Of a stretch of 64,000 nt of DNA, positions 43,288 through 51,918 are shown in pieces. The translations under genes were made by a program, and so were the position numbers. This DNA comes from Planctomycetota bacterium (GTDB lineage: Bacteria > Planctomycetota > MHYJ01 > JACQXL01 > JACQZI01). The notes under the pieces are model-generated. The model was not told where the DNA came from. It saw only the letters and a list, made by a program, of their open reading frames with translations, and searched no databases. The stretch spans positions 62,001-126,000 of the forward strand of contig JACQZI010000027.1 in assembly GCA_016207825.1 (NCBI GenBank), written 5' to 3'. The number at the start of each line of letters is the position of its first letter. Within the stretch, counting starts at the first letter, position 1.

Positions 43288-43362
43288 GCCACTAAGACAC
43301 AAAGGCACAAATAGGAAAAACTAATAATTTAATTCTTAGTGTCTTGGTGCCTTCGTGGCTAA
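43288..43362. repeat. Empty inverted-repeat element of the TTAGCCAC type
   Basis: The left arm GCCACTAAGACACAAAGGCAC (43288-43308) and right arm 43335-43362 (complement TTAGCCACGAAGGCACCAAG...) are separated by only about 25 bases with no gene. The right arm encodes the last eight residues (LATKAPRH) and the stop of aroDE. Confidence 0.65.
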
Positions 43363-44709
43363 TTTTTGGAATAATGCGAATTGAAGACCTGCTTGGTTAA
43401 TAAACATCTCCAGCCCGCTTATGATGCGGCATACTTTTGCCCGCGCCTGGCGCAGCAATTTAGTTTCAGGCGGACGGTATATTGTATCCATAACCGCTAA
43501 TCCTTTATGCAGGAGCTTTGCCGGGATTGGAGCGGCGTTTGGTTTCGGCATCATCCCGACAGGCGTGGCATTGATTAAAATATCAGTTTGCTTCATTGTT
43601 TCTTTTATCTTATGCCATTGAATAGCCTTGCATCCCAAGTCACGGGCCGCTTTTACGGCTTTGTCATAATGGCGATTGGCAATGGTAACCCTTGCTCCGT
43701 TATTTATAAGTTCATGGGCGATTGCCCGCCCCGCCCCGCCCGCTCCGAGGATTAAAATCTGCTTATCTTGCACTGAGCCTGTCGAAGCGCCTAAAGCCAG
43801 AATTGCGCCCCTGCCGTCCGTATTCGTACAGATAAAACCGCCTTTCTTGTCGCGGTAAATAGTGTTAACTACGGAATTCCTTATCACTTTCTCTTTGAAT
43901 GGCATCGTCACGCTAAGCGCGCGGATATCCAGCGCACGCATCAGTTCAGGCAGAACCTTTATATTATGTATAAGGAACGGCAGATAAACCGCATTCATTT
44001 TGTATCTCTTGAATAATCCGTTGAATAATACCGGGCTTAGGGAATACTTTACGGGATTACCGATTAGGCCGAAAACACGTGTTTTATTGTTTATCTTATC
44101 TGCCTGGTAATTATATTTCATCTCGTGGTAATCCAGTTGCCCCTCTGCGGTCCCTTCGGCGTTGTTAAGCGAGGCGTAAGACATCCATCCCCCGAACCGG
44201 CGGTAGAGCACACGGCTTGATAATCCTGCCTCTCCCATACAAAAGGCTGTGGTTGGTATAGTATCTTTGGTGTGTTTCAGTAAATTGAATATTTTAAGGT
44301 TATCCAATATATCATTAGCATAAGTGACTATCTTAATAACATCCGACCTGGTTTCAGCCATTTGCTTATGGAGCCGTTTAAGGAAAGCCAACGAGGGCGT
44401 TTCCTTGAAATCATGGTAAGAAGCGATTATCTTAGGCAGTCCTCGCTTGATATGGGGCATGTCTTCAAACGCTACATCCACATAGTCAAAGCGTCCGGAA
44501 TCAATGGCGGATTGGAGGAGGCGGATATTGTTCTTGGAGCGGCAAGTGAATATTAACCTGGTCCGGCCGGTTTTGGGAATGCGCTTTATATCGAAATCAG
44601 GAATCCCATCCGCGCGGAGCTCGATAAAATCCGGCTTTTCCTTGAGAGCCAGTTGGAGTTTCTCCATCAGGCCACTGAACGATGTCGCTTTAATCGATAT
44701 ACACAACAT
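43336..44709 (-). CDS. aroDE: Bifunctional 3-dehydroquinate dehydratase / shikimate dehydrogenase
   Basis: 457 residues. Residues 1-205 are type I dehydroquinase: His in ASYHDFKE and the Schiff-base Lys in VIKIVTYAND. Residues 215-450 are shikimate dehydrogenase: GLIGNPVKYSLSP, the Lys in VTMPFKEKV, and NADP-binding ILGAGGAGRAI. It performs two consecutive steps of the shikimate pathway; the fusion is known from plants and Chlamydiae. The C-terminal LATKAPRH comes from a repeat arm, and the segment ASTGSVQDK is encoded by a CTTCGACAGGCTCAGTGCA repeat word. Another empty repeat lies just upstream of the start. Confidence 0.92.
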   Translation of the reverse strand: MLCISIKATSFSGLMEKLQLALKEKPDFIELRADGIPDFDIKRIPKTGRTRLIFTCRSKNNIRLLQSAIDSGRFDYVDVAFEDMPHIKRGLPKIIASYHDFKETPSLAFLKRLHKQMAETRSDVIKIVTYANDILDNLKIFNLLKHTKDTIPTTAFCMGEAGLSSRVLYRRFGGWMSYASLNNAEGTAEGQLDYHEMKYNYQADKINNKTRVFGLIGNPVKYSLSPVLFNGLFKRYKMNAVYLPFLIHNIKVLPELMRALDIRALSVTMPFKEKVIRNSVVNTIYRDKKGGFICTNTDGRGAILALGASTGSVQDKQILILGAGGAGRAIAHELINNGARVTIANRHYDKAVKAARDLGCKAIQWHKIKETMKQTDILINATPVGMMPKPNAAPIPAKLLHKGLAVMDTIYRPPETKLLRQARAKVCRIISGLEMFINQAGLQFALFQKLATKAPRH

Positions 44710-44724
44710 AATAAATCTTTTAAA

Positions 44725-44806
44725 TCAGCCACAGAGGCTCAGAGAACACGGAGACCAAACATTTTATTTACAATTTCCTCTGTGCCCTCTGTGCCTCCGT
44801 GGCTAA
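44725..44806. repeat. Second empty inverted-repeat element of the TTAGCCAC type
   Basis: The left arm begins TCAGCCACAGAGGCTCAGAG (44725-44744). The right arm 44777-44806 has the complement TTAGCCACGGAGGCACAGAG. The loop is about 25 bases. It lies 15 bases upstream of the aroDE start, so aroDE is bracketed by two such hairpins. Confidence 0.65.
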
Positions 44807-44895
44807 TTTGCCACCATAATTACCTTGCTAAAACCGAAATTTATGTTATAATAATACTCTTATAAGTTAAAGTAAATATAAAAGAAAGGATAGTT

Positions 44896-45168
44896 ATGGC
44901 AGAAAAGAAAGAGGCTTGCGGATGCCAAGGAACCTGCGGCGGACTGATGACCAAGGTGGAAGCAGCGTTAAATAAAATCCGTCCGATGTTAGCTGCGGAC
45001 GGCGGTAACGTGGACCTTGTTTCCGTGGATGCGGCGAGCGGCGTGGTAAAGGTAAAGCTGGTCGGCGCCTGCGGATGCTGCCCGATGAGCCAGATGACCC
45101 TGAAAAACGGGATTGAACAGGCATTGAAAAAAGCCATTCCGGAAATCAAGAAAGTCGAATCGGTTTAA
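44896..45168 (+). CDS. NifU C-terminal-type Fe-S scaffold protein
   Basis: 90 residues. The NifU_C signature is visible: VEAALNKIRPMLAADGGNVDLV and VGACGCCPMSQMTL, where the Cys pair would bind a [4Fe-4S] cluster for delivery to client proteins. The extra N-terminal Cys cluster (CGCQGTCGG) is unusual. GAAAGGA precedes the ATG and a strong terminator follows. No isc/suf genes are adjacent. Confidence 0.88.
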   Translation: MAEKKEACGCQGTCGGLMTKVEAALNKIRPMLAADGGNVDLVSVDAASGVVKVKLVGACGCCPMSQMTLKNGIEQALKKAIPEIKKVESV

Positions 45169-45194
45169 GCCGCATTTCCTATCCAATAGAAGAT

Positions 45195-45231
45195 AAGGCG
45201 TCCCGACGATTGCGTCGGGACGCCTTTTTTA
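45195..45231 (+). terminator. Rho-independent terminator after the NifU-type gene
   Basis: GGCGTCCCGAC (45197-45207) pairs with GTCGGGACGCC (45214-45224), loop GATTGC, followed by six T. The stem contains the TCCCGAC/GTCGGGA word also seen at 50721 and 60938. Confidence 0.9.
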
Positions 45232-45436
45232 TTCCACCCGTCTTCGTATATTTCAGGGCTGTCATACTTAATTCCATTGTCTTTTTTTCCGCAAGGGGTG
45301 GATAAATTTCTGGGGGCTGTAGTACGCCTAACTCCATATTTACAAGGGTGTTATGAACTCTGCAGGCTGTATCTCCTTGTTTTATAAGAAATTGGGGCGA
45401 TTTTCCACCTCTCTGACCACTACCCCCCCATCCCCA
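45232..45436. repeat. Degenerate flank of the second 22-bp array
   Basis: Words such as CAGGGCTGTCATACTTAATT, GGGGGCTGTAGTACGCCTAA and AAGGGTGTTATGAACTCTGC recur at roughly multiples of 22 bases but out of phase with the clean array that follows. No gene is supported; a short ORF here is a by-product of the repeats. Confidence 0.4.
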
Positions 45437-45744
45437 CCCTCCCTATGGGGTATTTCTACGGTAGGGAGGGGCGGTCTGTATGGTGGGGATGGTTATTCCG
45501 GACGGCAGGGTAGGATGTTCTGTAGGACGGGGTAGAATATTCTGTACGGTTGGGAGGGGTGTTCTGCACGGACGGGTAGTGCCCTCCGTACGGACGGGAT
45601 GGTTATTCCGCAGGGTGGGGAGCAGTGTTCCGTACGGCAGGGAGTAATCCTCTATTGGGTGGGGATGGATGGTTTATACGGTATGGATATACCCTTCATA
45701 CGGCAGGTAGGGAGCCTTTGTAGGGAGGGGCGGGGGTTTTAAAA
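45437..45744 (+). repeat. Degenerate 22-bp G-tract tandem array (14 units)
   Basis: Fourteen units of exactly 22 bases, for example CGGCAGGGTAGGATGTTCTG+TA (45503), GGACGGGGTAGAATATTCTG+TA (45525), CGGACGGGATGGTTATTCCG+CA (45591), CGGTATGGATATACCCTTCA+TA (45679). Consensus: CGG at 1-3, GGG near 6-8, then TTCTGTA at the unit end. Units differ at many sites but never in length. The unit words differ from those of the 23633 array although the period is the same. It lies between the NifU terminator and the 3' end of the gene at 45790. Confidence 0.82.
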
Positions 45745-45789
45745 AGTTATAAATAGTCGATTAAACGGCATGATAGCTAATGTTTCGCT

Positions 45790-46851
45790 CTACTTCTTTT
45801 CCGTTCCTCCATTGGGATTTGCCTCGCTTGCTTTCTTTGGAATAGGCGGACCGGTTTTGATACTCTCAAAGAAAAACTCGTCTTCATTTCCATTAGCGGG
45901 TTTTATTATTAAAGTTCCATATATGTAGTTGGAACCAGAGGCACGGCCGCGCCAAGTTGACGTGTCACCATTTTTGTTCTTCTGAACGGCTTCCCATTTA
46001 GTTTCATTACGATATTTTACATTTGAATAATCTGTCGGAGCGTATCCTTGGGATGCAAACACCTTGGAACTCATCTTAGTTTCTGTAAATGTTAGCTGGT
46101 CTTTATATGAATTTTCTGTCGTCCAATGGTGAGCCGCAACACAAACTTTAATTACCCAAACACCATCCGGATATGATTCCCGGACAGGAGGAGTAATCTT
46201 TCTCCATTTGTTTTCATTATAGCTCCCACATTCCCACTCAGTCGCCAAAGAATATTCATCAGGCCATCGTGTTACAGGTTTTCCCCCTGTATCTTTTCTC
46301 CAAAAACCCAGATGATAACTCCCTATAAATGTCATCTTCCCGTCTTTTCCATAGTCAGCAGGGAAGGCGCAGAATCCGAACTTGTTTAGATTTGTGTAAT
46401 CTTTACCGTCGTTATCGTAATCCTGCCTGTAAGGAACCCCATTTTCATCCAGAGTTATGGCCATATAATAGTAACCTTGTTTTGGAATCGGTTTCTCTGG
46501 CGGCACCCATGAATATGCTTCTCTGAGCGGTGCAAAATCAGCCTGCGCTAATTCGATATCAATATATCCATTCCTTATCGCATAATATCCTGCTACATCC
46601 GCCGTCCAAAAGTCTAATTGACCGGTACCGCTACTCGACGTACATCTAAAAGGTAAAACACTAGAAATAAACGCTTGGAATTGTTTCAGCACCGCGGCTT
46701 CGTTTCTCTCCAAAGCGGTTGGTGTAAATAACAAGATTACAATTAGCGTAGTTATAATCAATAAAGACAACAGAACCCAAAGCCGTTTTCTCCTCGGCTT
46801 AGCCGAAGTCTGTTCTGCTTGTGTATTTTTTTCTGGCAGTTCAGATACCAT
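45790..46851 (-). CDS. Membrane-anchored DUF2950-like protein
   Basis: 353 residues. A basic N-terminus with one membrane helix (LWVLLSLLIITTLIVILLF, residues 29-47) is followed by a periplasmic domain. KQGYYYMAITLDENGVPYRQ, FGFCAFPADYGKDGKMTFIG resemble the DUF2950/planctomycete prepilin-like repeat where GYxF...FGFCAxPAxYGxxGxxTFI is typical. The cysteines in that block are kept. The function of the family is unknown to me. The last 20 residues are low-complexity. Confidence 0.65.
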   Translation of the reverse strand: MVSELPEKNTQAEQTSAKPRRKRLWVLLSLLIITTLIVILLFTPTALERNEAAVLKQFQAFISSVLPFRCTSSSGTGQLDFWTADVAGYYAIRNGYIDIELAQADFAPLREAYSWVPPEKPIPKQGYYYMAITLDENGVPYRQDYDNDGKDYTNLNKFGFCAFPADYGKDGKMTFIGSYHLGFWRKDTGGKPVTRWPDEYSLATEWECGSYNENKWRKITPPVRESYPDGVWVIKVCVAAHHWTTENSYKDQLTFTETKMSSKVFASQGYAPTDYSNVKYRNETKWEAVQKNKNGDTSTWRGRASGSNYIYGTLIIKPANGNEDEFFFESIKTGPPIPKKASEANPNGGTEKK

Positions 46852-46865
46852 ATTAAACTTGCTTC

Positions 46866-47390
46866 TTATTCCTCGCTTATTTCGGTAAGGATGCCGTTGG
46901 TGAAAACCACCTTAGTCGTTTGATAGGGGCTCCTTTGATAGGTCCATTCCTCGGTCGAGCCGTATTTGCTTAAGTCCGTCTTGGTGCTTACCGGCACGCC
47001 CCACGCCATCTTTACCTCAACCGGTTTCATGGTGAGAACCAGTTTTTCATTGATGATGTTTTCCACCTTCTCGTCAATATTGCGCCGGTATATCGGGTCG
47101 CGTTCGGCAAAGAGCACCCATTCCCTGACCGTTTCCCAGATATTGTCCGAAGGGCTGTATTTGCGGCGTTCGATTACTTTTTCGCCTTTGATAAAAACGA
47201 TATTATCAATATAGTTATTAACATAGAGCCAGATTTCGTATTTGGTGTACCGGATTTTCATGGTCTCCTTAGGCCTTTCCCAGCCTTTCATAATCCGGAG
47301 CTCTTCGGTCAGCATTCCGGGACGGATTTCCTGGCAGCCGATGGCAAAGAGTAAATAAGTTGATAAGAGGATAAGAAAGAAATATTTCAT
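46866..47390 (-). CDS. Lipoprotein of SmpA/BamE-like type
   Basis: 174 residues from the ATG at 47390, where the signal MKYFFLILLSTYLLFAIGC ends in a lipobox. VEVKMAWGVPVSTKTDLSKY, STEEWTYQRSPY and VVFTNGILTEI follow the pattern of the SmpA/BamE fold (AWGxPxxV...W.Y....VxFxxGxVxxI). It may help outer-membrane assembly, but the assignment rests on this pattern only. It is followed on the same strand by the DUF2950-like gene. Confidence 0.6.
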   Translation of the reverse strand: MKYFFLILLSTYLLFAIGCQEIRPGMLTEELRIMKGWERPKETMKIRYTKYEIWLYVNNYIDNIVFIKGEKVIERRKYSPSDNIWETVREWVLFAERDPIYRRNIDEKVENIINEKLVLTMKPVEVKMAWGVPVSTKTDLSKYGSTEEWTYQRSPYQTTKVVFTNGILTEISEE

Positions 47391-47615
47391 AAAATATAAA
47401 TCTTTAGTAAGCGGATTAAGCCGATTCAGCCCCACTCTTCCCGCTTCGCGGGATTCGGGGACGCCCGATTAACAATTATTACTTGAATGGGCGCAGATTT
47501 TTCTATATCTATTATCAGTTCAATCCATTTACTTTACTGATTCTATCATTCCCCCAGTAAAAGGCAACAAATTTTAATAGACAATCGATCCGAATAAAAG
47601 TAAAATGACTTCTCT

Positions 47616-48683
47616 ATGATAAAACGCCATAAAACAAGAGCAGTCTGGATTGGCAAGGTCAAAGTCGGCGGCGGCGTCCCGGTCTCCGTCCAGTCCATGA
47701 CCAAGACCAAAACCGAGGATATAAAATCCACGGTCCGCCAAATCCGCGAACTCGAGGATTTGGGATGCCAGATTATACGCCTGGCAATCCCGCGGATGAG
47801 CTCGGCGCAGGCGATTTCCAAGATAAAGAAACAAATTCATATACCGATAGAGGCGGATATACATTTTAATCCGGAACTGGCTTTGGAAGTAATAAAGCAG
47901 GGGGTGAATTCCGTCCGCCTGAATCCGGGAAATACCACAAACAAAGATGCGATAAGGGAAGTGGTGGCTCAAGCCAAGAAGCGGGAAATACCGATTCGGG
48001 TAGGGCTTAATTCCGGTTCGGTGTGGGGTTATAAGGGTAAAACGGGTAACACGATGGAGCAAAAACTGGTAGCCTGCGCGATAGAATTCAGCCGGTTCCT
48101 GGAATCGCTCAAGTTCCGTGATATCATGGTATCATTAAAGGCGTCCGATGTCGTTTCCACGATTAACGCCTATAGATTAATCGCCCAGAAAACTGATTAT
48201 CCCTTACATCTTGGCGTGACCGCGGCCGGGCCGTTAAACAGTTCGATAATAAAATCCGCAATCGGAATCGGCTCGCTCCTGGCGGACGGCATCGGAGATA
48301 CGATAAGGGTTTCGATAACCGGCACGCCGCATGACGAGGTGCGCATTGGCCATGAGATTTTGGAATCGCTCGGGTTAGCCAAAAGGCGTAAACCGGAAAT
48401 AATCGCCTGCCCGACCTGCGGCAGATGCGAGATTGATATTGTGAAAATTGTGAAGCAAGTGGAATCACTAATCAAAAATCCGAAATCCGAAATCCGAAAT
48501 CCGAAATTAAAGATTGCGATAATGGGATGTGTGGTAAACGGTCCGGGCGAGGCCAGGGAGGCGGATATCGGAATCGCCGGAGGAAAGGATTTCGCTTTCC
48601 TCTTCAAGCATGGCAAGAGAATACGCAAAGTCCCAAGCGGAAAAATCGTCCCGGAATTTATAAAAGAAATAAAGAAATTATAA
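47616..48683 (+). CDS. ispG: 4-hydroxy-3-methylbut-2-enyl diphosphate synthase
   Basis: 355 residues. It converts MEcPP to HMBPP in the non-mevalonate isoprenoid pathway. TIM-barrel blocks GGVPVSVQSMTKTKTEDI, EADIHF, VRLNPGN, LGVTAAG are followed by the [4Fe-4S] domain ACPTCGRCEID and MGCVVNGPGEAREADIGIAG. A 7-base tandem repeat (AAATCCG x4, 48476-48503) adds about eight residues (KNPKSEIRNPK) just before the iron-sulfur part. Confidence 0.94.
   Translation: MIKRHKTRAVWIGKVKVGGGVPVSVQSMTKTKTEDIKSTVRQIRELEDLGCQIIRLAIPRMSSAQAISKIKKQIHIPIEADIHFNPELALEVIKQGVNSVRLNPGNTTNKDAIREVVAQAKKREIPIRVGLNSGSVWGYKGKTGNTMEQKLVACAIEFSRFLESLKFRDIMVSLKASDVVSTINAYRLIAQKTDYPLHLGVTAAGPLNSSIIKSAIGIGSLLADGIGDTIRVSITGTPHDEVRIGHEILESLGLAKRRKPEIIACPTCGRCEIDIVKIVKQVESLIKNPKSEIRNPKLKIAIMGCVVNGPGEAREADIGIAGGKDFAFLFKHGKRIRKVPSGKIVPEFIKEIKKL
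48476..48503 (+). repeat. AAATCCG tandem repeat inside ispG
   Basis: Four exact copies of the 7-mer AAATCCG, encoding NPKSEIRNPK. Copy number changes of anything but three units would shift the frame. Confidence 0.85.
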
Positions 48684-48726
48684 CTCTTAAACTTTTAAAC
48701 CCTTGAACTTTTAAACCAAGGAGCTT

Positions 48727-50700
48727 ATGTCCCAGCGCAGAATTACTGCCATACTAATTGTCATCTTCCTGCTTTTCGGCTTACTGGAGGTGAAATTGTT
48801 TTCTCTCCAAATACTTAACGGTTCGTATTACAAGGTGGAAGCGCAGAAACGGAGCATGCGGATAGAATTGATTCCGGCATTACGCGGAAAGATTCTTGAC
48901 CGTAATGGCAAAATATTAGCAGAGGATAAAACCGCTTTTGATATGTATATTGTCCCGGCGCAGATTAATAAGAAGCCGGATACGATTCCGGCGTTGGCAA
49001 AAGTGCTGGGGGTGAAGAAAGAGGATGTAGAAAAGAAGTTCAAAGATATCATAAACCAGATTAACCGTAAGGCGGAAGGCAAAACCGAACGCGAAGCCAA
49101 GAAAATCATCACGCGAGAGATGCGCGGTTCTTATAAAATCTGGGTGAATGTCAGCCTGGATACGGTGGTGGAGATAGAAGCCAATCCAACGCGCTATCCG
49201 GGAGTCTTTGTCGAGGAAAAAGTCAAGCGAGCTTATCTTTATGACGACCTGGCATGCCATATCATCGGCTATATGGGGCAGATTTCCTCAGAAGAGTACC
49301 AGTATCTGAAGAAAAAGGATTATTTCGTCCAGCACATGAACCCGATGGTGGATGATACCACCTGCCAGATACTGGAGGATAAGGGCGAGTTTATTGCCAA
49401 GCAGTTCGGCAGGTTCGGAGTGGAGAAAAGCTTTCAGGAAGAGCTTACCGGTGTAGACGGCGTGCGCACGGTGGAGATGGATTTTATCAACCGGGTGGAA
49501 AAAGAACTCAGCCGTTTCCCTCCGACCGATGGGAAGGATATTTACCTGACGATAGATGCAGGCTTGCAGAAACAGATAGAAACGCTTCTTAAGGATAAAG
49601 TGGGCAATACCAAAGCCGGCTCAGTTATCGTGATGGACGTTACCAACGGAGAAATCCTGGCAATGGCGAGTGCGCCCGGATTTAATCCGAATCTTTTGCA
49701 GAGCCCGGTTTCCAAGGAAACAGTCGATTATATTTTCCACCATCCCAAACAGCCGCTTTTTAACCGGGTGATTGCCGGGCAATACGCGCCGGGCTCGCTT
49801 TTTAAGATTGTCACGGCGACGGCTGGGTTGCAGGAAAACAAGATAAGCAGTTCCACTTATTTTAATTGTGACGGGTATTATTCGAGAAGCTCCAAACACT
49901 TCAAGTGCTGGATAGCCGAGCATAACCGTGAGCACGGTTCTATGAATGTGGTAAGCGGGCTCCAGCATTCCTGCAACGTGTTTTTCTTTAATACGGGCAG
50001 GGTTACCGGAGAGGAAAACATCCTCGGCTGGGCGGCCCGTTACGGCTACGGCAAGAAGAGCGGCATTGACCTTAAAGGCGAGGTGGAAGGATTGCTCCCT
50101 TCTCCGGAACAAAAACTGCATCGATATAAGCAAAAATGGGCCGTAGCCGATACACTTAATATATCCATTGGACAGGGTGATTTAATGGTAACGCCGATAC
50201 AGGTCGTGCGGATGATGGCGGCGGTTGCCAACGATGGGCTTCTTTTGACTCCGCGTATCATAAAGAATGATGTTAAATCGTTATTCCTATCCGAGCCATC
50301 CGGCGAAATAACCCAGCAGAGGGGGGAAGAGCTTAATATTTCAAACGAAGCGCTTTCTTTGATAAGGCGGGGTTTATATGAAGTGGTCCATTCACCAGGC
50401 GGAACGGCAAACGGCCTGGGATTGAATGCGTTTCCGGTTGCCGGAAAGACAAGCACCGCGGAAACAGGGACCGCGACGATAGAGCGTTTGCCGCACGCCT
50501 GGTTTACCGGTTTTGCGCCCTACGACCCTTCAGATTCCTCAGGACGAACCGGCAAGCCGCGCTTTGCCTTTGTGGTAATGATTGAACAGGGCGGAAAAGG
50601 AAGCGCGACCTCGGTGCCCATTACCGCCGGTTTTATGGAGACCGCTTTGAACGTTGTCGGAGTGGAAACTTCCTCCGAAAAAGAGAAGGATGAGGAATAG
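48727..50700 (+). CDS. mrdA: Penicillin-binding protein 2 (elongasome transpeptidase)
   Basis: 657 residues. One N-terminal membrane helix, the dimerisation domain (LRGKILDRNGKILAEDKTAF), and the transpeptidase with the active Ser in PGSLFK, the SxN motif in HSCNVF, and KTS (in AGKTSTAETGT) in place of KTG. It cross-links peptidoglycan during cell elongation with RodA, encoded next. It indicates that this organism keeps peptidoglycan synthesis, unlike the old view of planctomycetes. Confidence 0.93.
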   Translation: MSQRRITAILIVIFLLFGLLEVKLFSLQILNGSYYKVEAQKRSMRIELIPALRGKILDRNGKILAEDKTAFDMYIVPAQINKKPDTIPALAKVLGVKKEDVEKKFKDIINQINRKAEGKTEREAKKIITREMRGSYKIWVNVSLDTVVEIEANPTRYPGVFVEEKVKRAYLYDDLACHIIGYMGQISSEEYQYLKKKDYFVQHMNPMVDDTTCQILEDKGEFIAKQFGRFGVEKSFQEELTGVDGVRTVEMDFINRVEKELSRFPPTDGKDIYLTIDAGLQKQIETLLKDKVGNTKAGSVIVMDVTNGEILAMASAPGFNPNLLQSPVSKETVDYIFHHPKQPLFNRVIAGQYAPGSLFKIVTATAGLQENKISSSTYFNCDGYYSRSSKHFKCWIAEHNREHGSMNVVSGLQHSCNVFFFNTGRVTGEENILGWAARYGYGKKSGIDLKGEVEGLLPSPEQKLHRYKQKWAVADTLNISIGQGDLMVTPIQVVRMMAAVANDGLLLTPRIIKNDVKSLFLSEPSGEITQQRGEELNISNEALSLIRRGLYEVVHSPGGTANGLGLNAFPVAGKTSTAETGTATIERLPHAWFTGFAPYDPSDSSGRTGKPRFAFVVMIEQGGKGSATSVPITAGFMETALNVVGVETSSEKEKDEE

Positions 50701-50720
50701 AATACTAGATAACCGGGGGA

Positions 50721-50738
50721 TCCCGACCGAAGTCGGGA
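50721..50738. repeat. TCCCGAC/GTCGGGA palindrome between mrdA and rodA
   Basis: TCCCGAC, loop CGAA, GTCGGGA. The same stem word occurs at 45201-45220 and 60939-60959. No T-run follows, so read-through to rodA is likely. Confidence 0.55.
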
Positions 50739-50785
50739 TAATCTGGTATTCTGATTCTCTGATGTTCTGATATACTGTAAAACAT

Positions 50786-51907
50786 ATGCCGCGCAGTTTA
50801 AATTCAGTCGTAATCATCCCGATGCTTCTACTTACATTAATAGGCATCATCGCCATCTGGAGCGCCGCGCCGGATGTTTCTGATAAGTTAACCGGCCTGT
50901 CCAGAATATTTGCCAATCAGGCGGTTAAGCAGATTGCTTTTACGCTCGTTGCGCTTCTAGCTTTCGGGATAATACTTCTGGTCAACTATTATAAACTGAA
51001 GGATTATACTTATGCGTTATACATCGGACTTTTGGTTTTGATTTTATTGCTGATAGCCTGGGGCCGGGTATCGCACGGAGCCCGTCGCTGGTTCCAGCTG
51101 GGGCCTTTTGCTTTGCAGCCATCAGAATTTATGAAAATCGTGCTGGTTCTTATGCTTGCCCGGATAATGATGCATAAGCGCAATGTCGAACGCTTCAGGG
51201 ATTTATTTGTCCCTTTGATTGTTACGCTCATTCCTTTCGGACTGGTTTTTCTCCAGCCCAGTTTAGGGACGGCCCTTTTGTTTCTGCCTACATTTGTCGT
51301 GATGGTTTTTGTTTCAGGAACGCCTGCCAGGAATATTATTATTATGTTTGTCGTTATCGCAATTATTGCCCCGATAGGGTATTTCTTTGTGCTTAAGGAT
51401 TACCAGCGTTACCGTTTGCTCGGATTTCTTACCCCATCAACGATACCTTCGAGCGAAGGTTTCCAGTTGATTCAATCCAAAGTGGCAGTTGGCTCGGGAA
51501 GCATCATCGGGCGCGGATGGGGAGAAGGTGATTCTTCCGGTTCACTCTTCGTTCCGGAACGGCATAATGATTTTATCTTTACCACCATAAGCGAGGAATG
51601 GGGCTTCGTCGGGAGCTCGCTGGTGATTGTTTTATACCTGATAATGTATCTGGGGGCGGTTTTTATCGCTTATAATACCAGGGAGCCTTTCGGGCGGCTT
51701 GCTATACTCGGTTTGGTCACCTATTTAACGGCGCAGACTTTTATCAATATCGGAATGACGATAGGGTTTGCGCCGATTACGGGCTTGCCCATGCCTTTCG
51801 TCAGTTACGGAGGTTCTTCGCTTCTTTCTTCTTATATTGCCATGGGATTGATTGTCAATATCGGGGTGAACCAGCTTCCTTCATTTGCCTCAAGGGATTT
51901 TGAATAA
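50786..51907 (+). CDS. rodA: Rod-shape peptidoglycan glycosyltransferase RodA
   Basis: 373 residues, about ten membrane helices. SEDS-family blocks: GARRWFQLGPFALQPSEFMK, FLQPSLGTALLF (with the essential Asp position replaced by S-L-G as F-Q-P-S), PERHNDFIFTTISEEWGF and the C-terminal TGLPMPFVSYGGSSLLSSYI. It polymerises glycan strands with the PBP2 encoded upstream. In most RodA the third block reads QPDxGT; here Asp is Ser, worth checking. Confidence 0.92.
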   Translation: MPRSLNSVVIIPMLLLTLIGIIAIWSAAPDVSDKLTGLSRIFANQAVKQIAFTLVALLAFGIILLVNYYKLKDYTYALYIGLLVLILLLIAWGRVSHGARRWFQLGPFALQPSEFMKIVLVLMLARIMMHKRNVERFRDLFVPLIVTLIPFGLVFLQPSLGTALLFLPTFVVMVFVSGTPARNIIIMFVVIAIIAPIGYFFVLKDYQRYRLLGFLTPSTIPSSEGFQLIQSKVAVGSGSIIGRGWGEGDSSGSLFVPERHNDFIFTTISEEWGFVGSSLVIVLYLIMYLGAVFIAYNTREPFGRLAILGLVTYLTAQTFINIGMTIGFAPITGLPMPFVSYGGSSLLSSYIAMGLIVNIGVNQLPSFASRDFE

Positions 51908-51918
51908 AGCCGGGTTGG

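Noticed and set aside
45353-45535. Small ORF in the second array
   Set aside because: Its codons are the 22-bp repeat units; composition explains the open frame.
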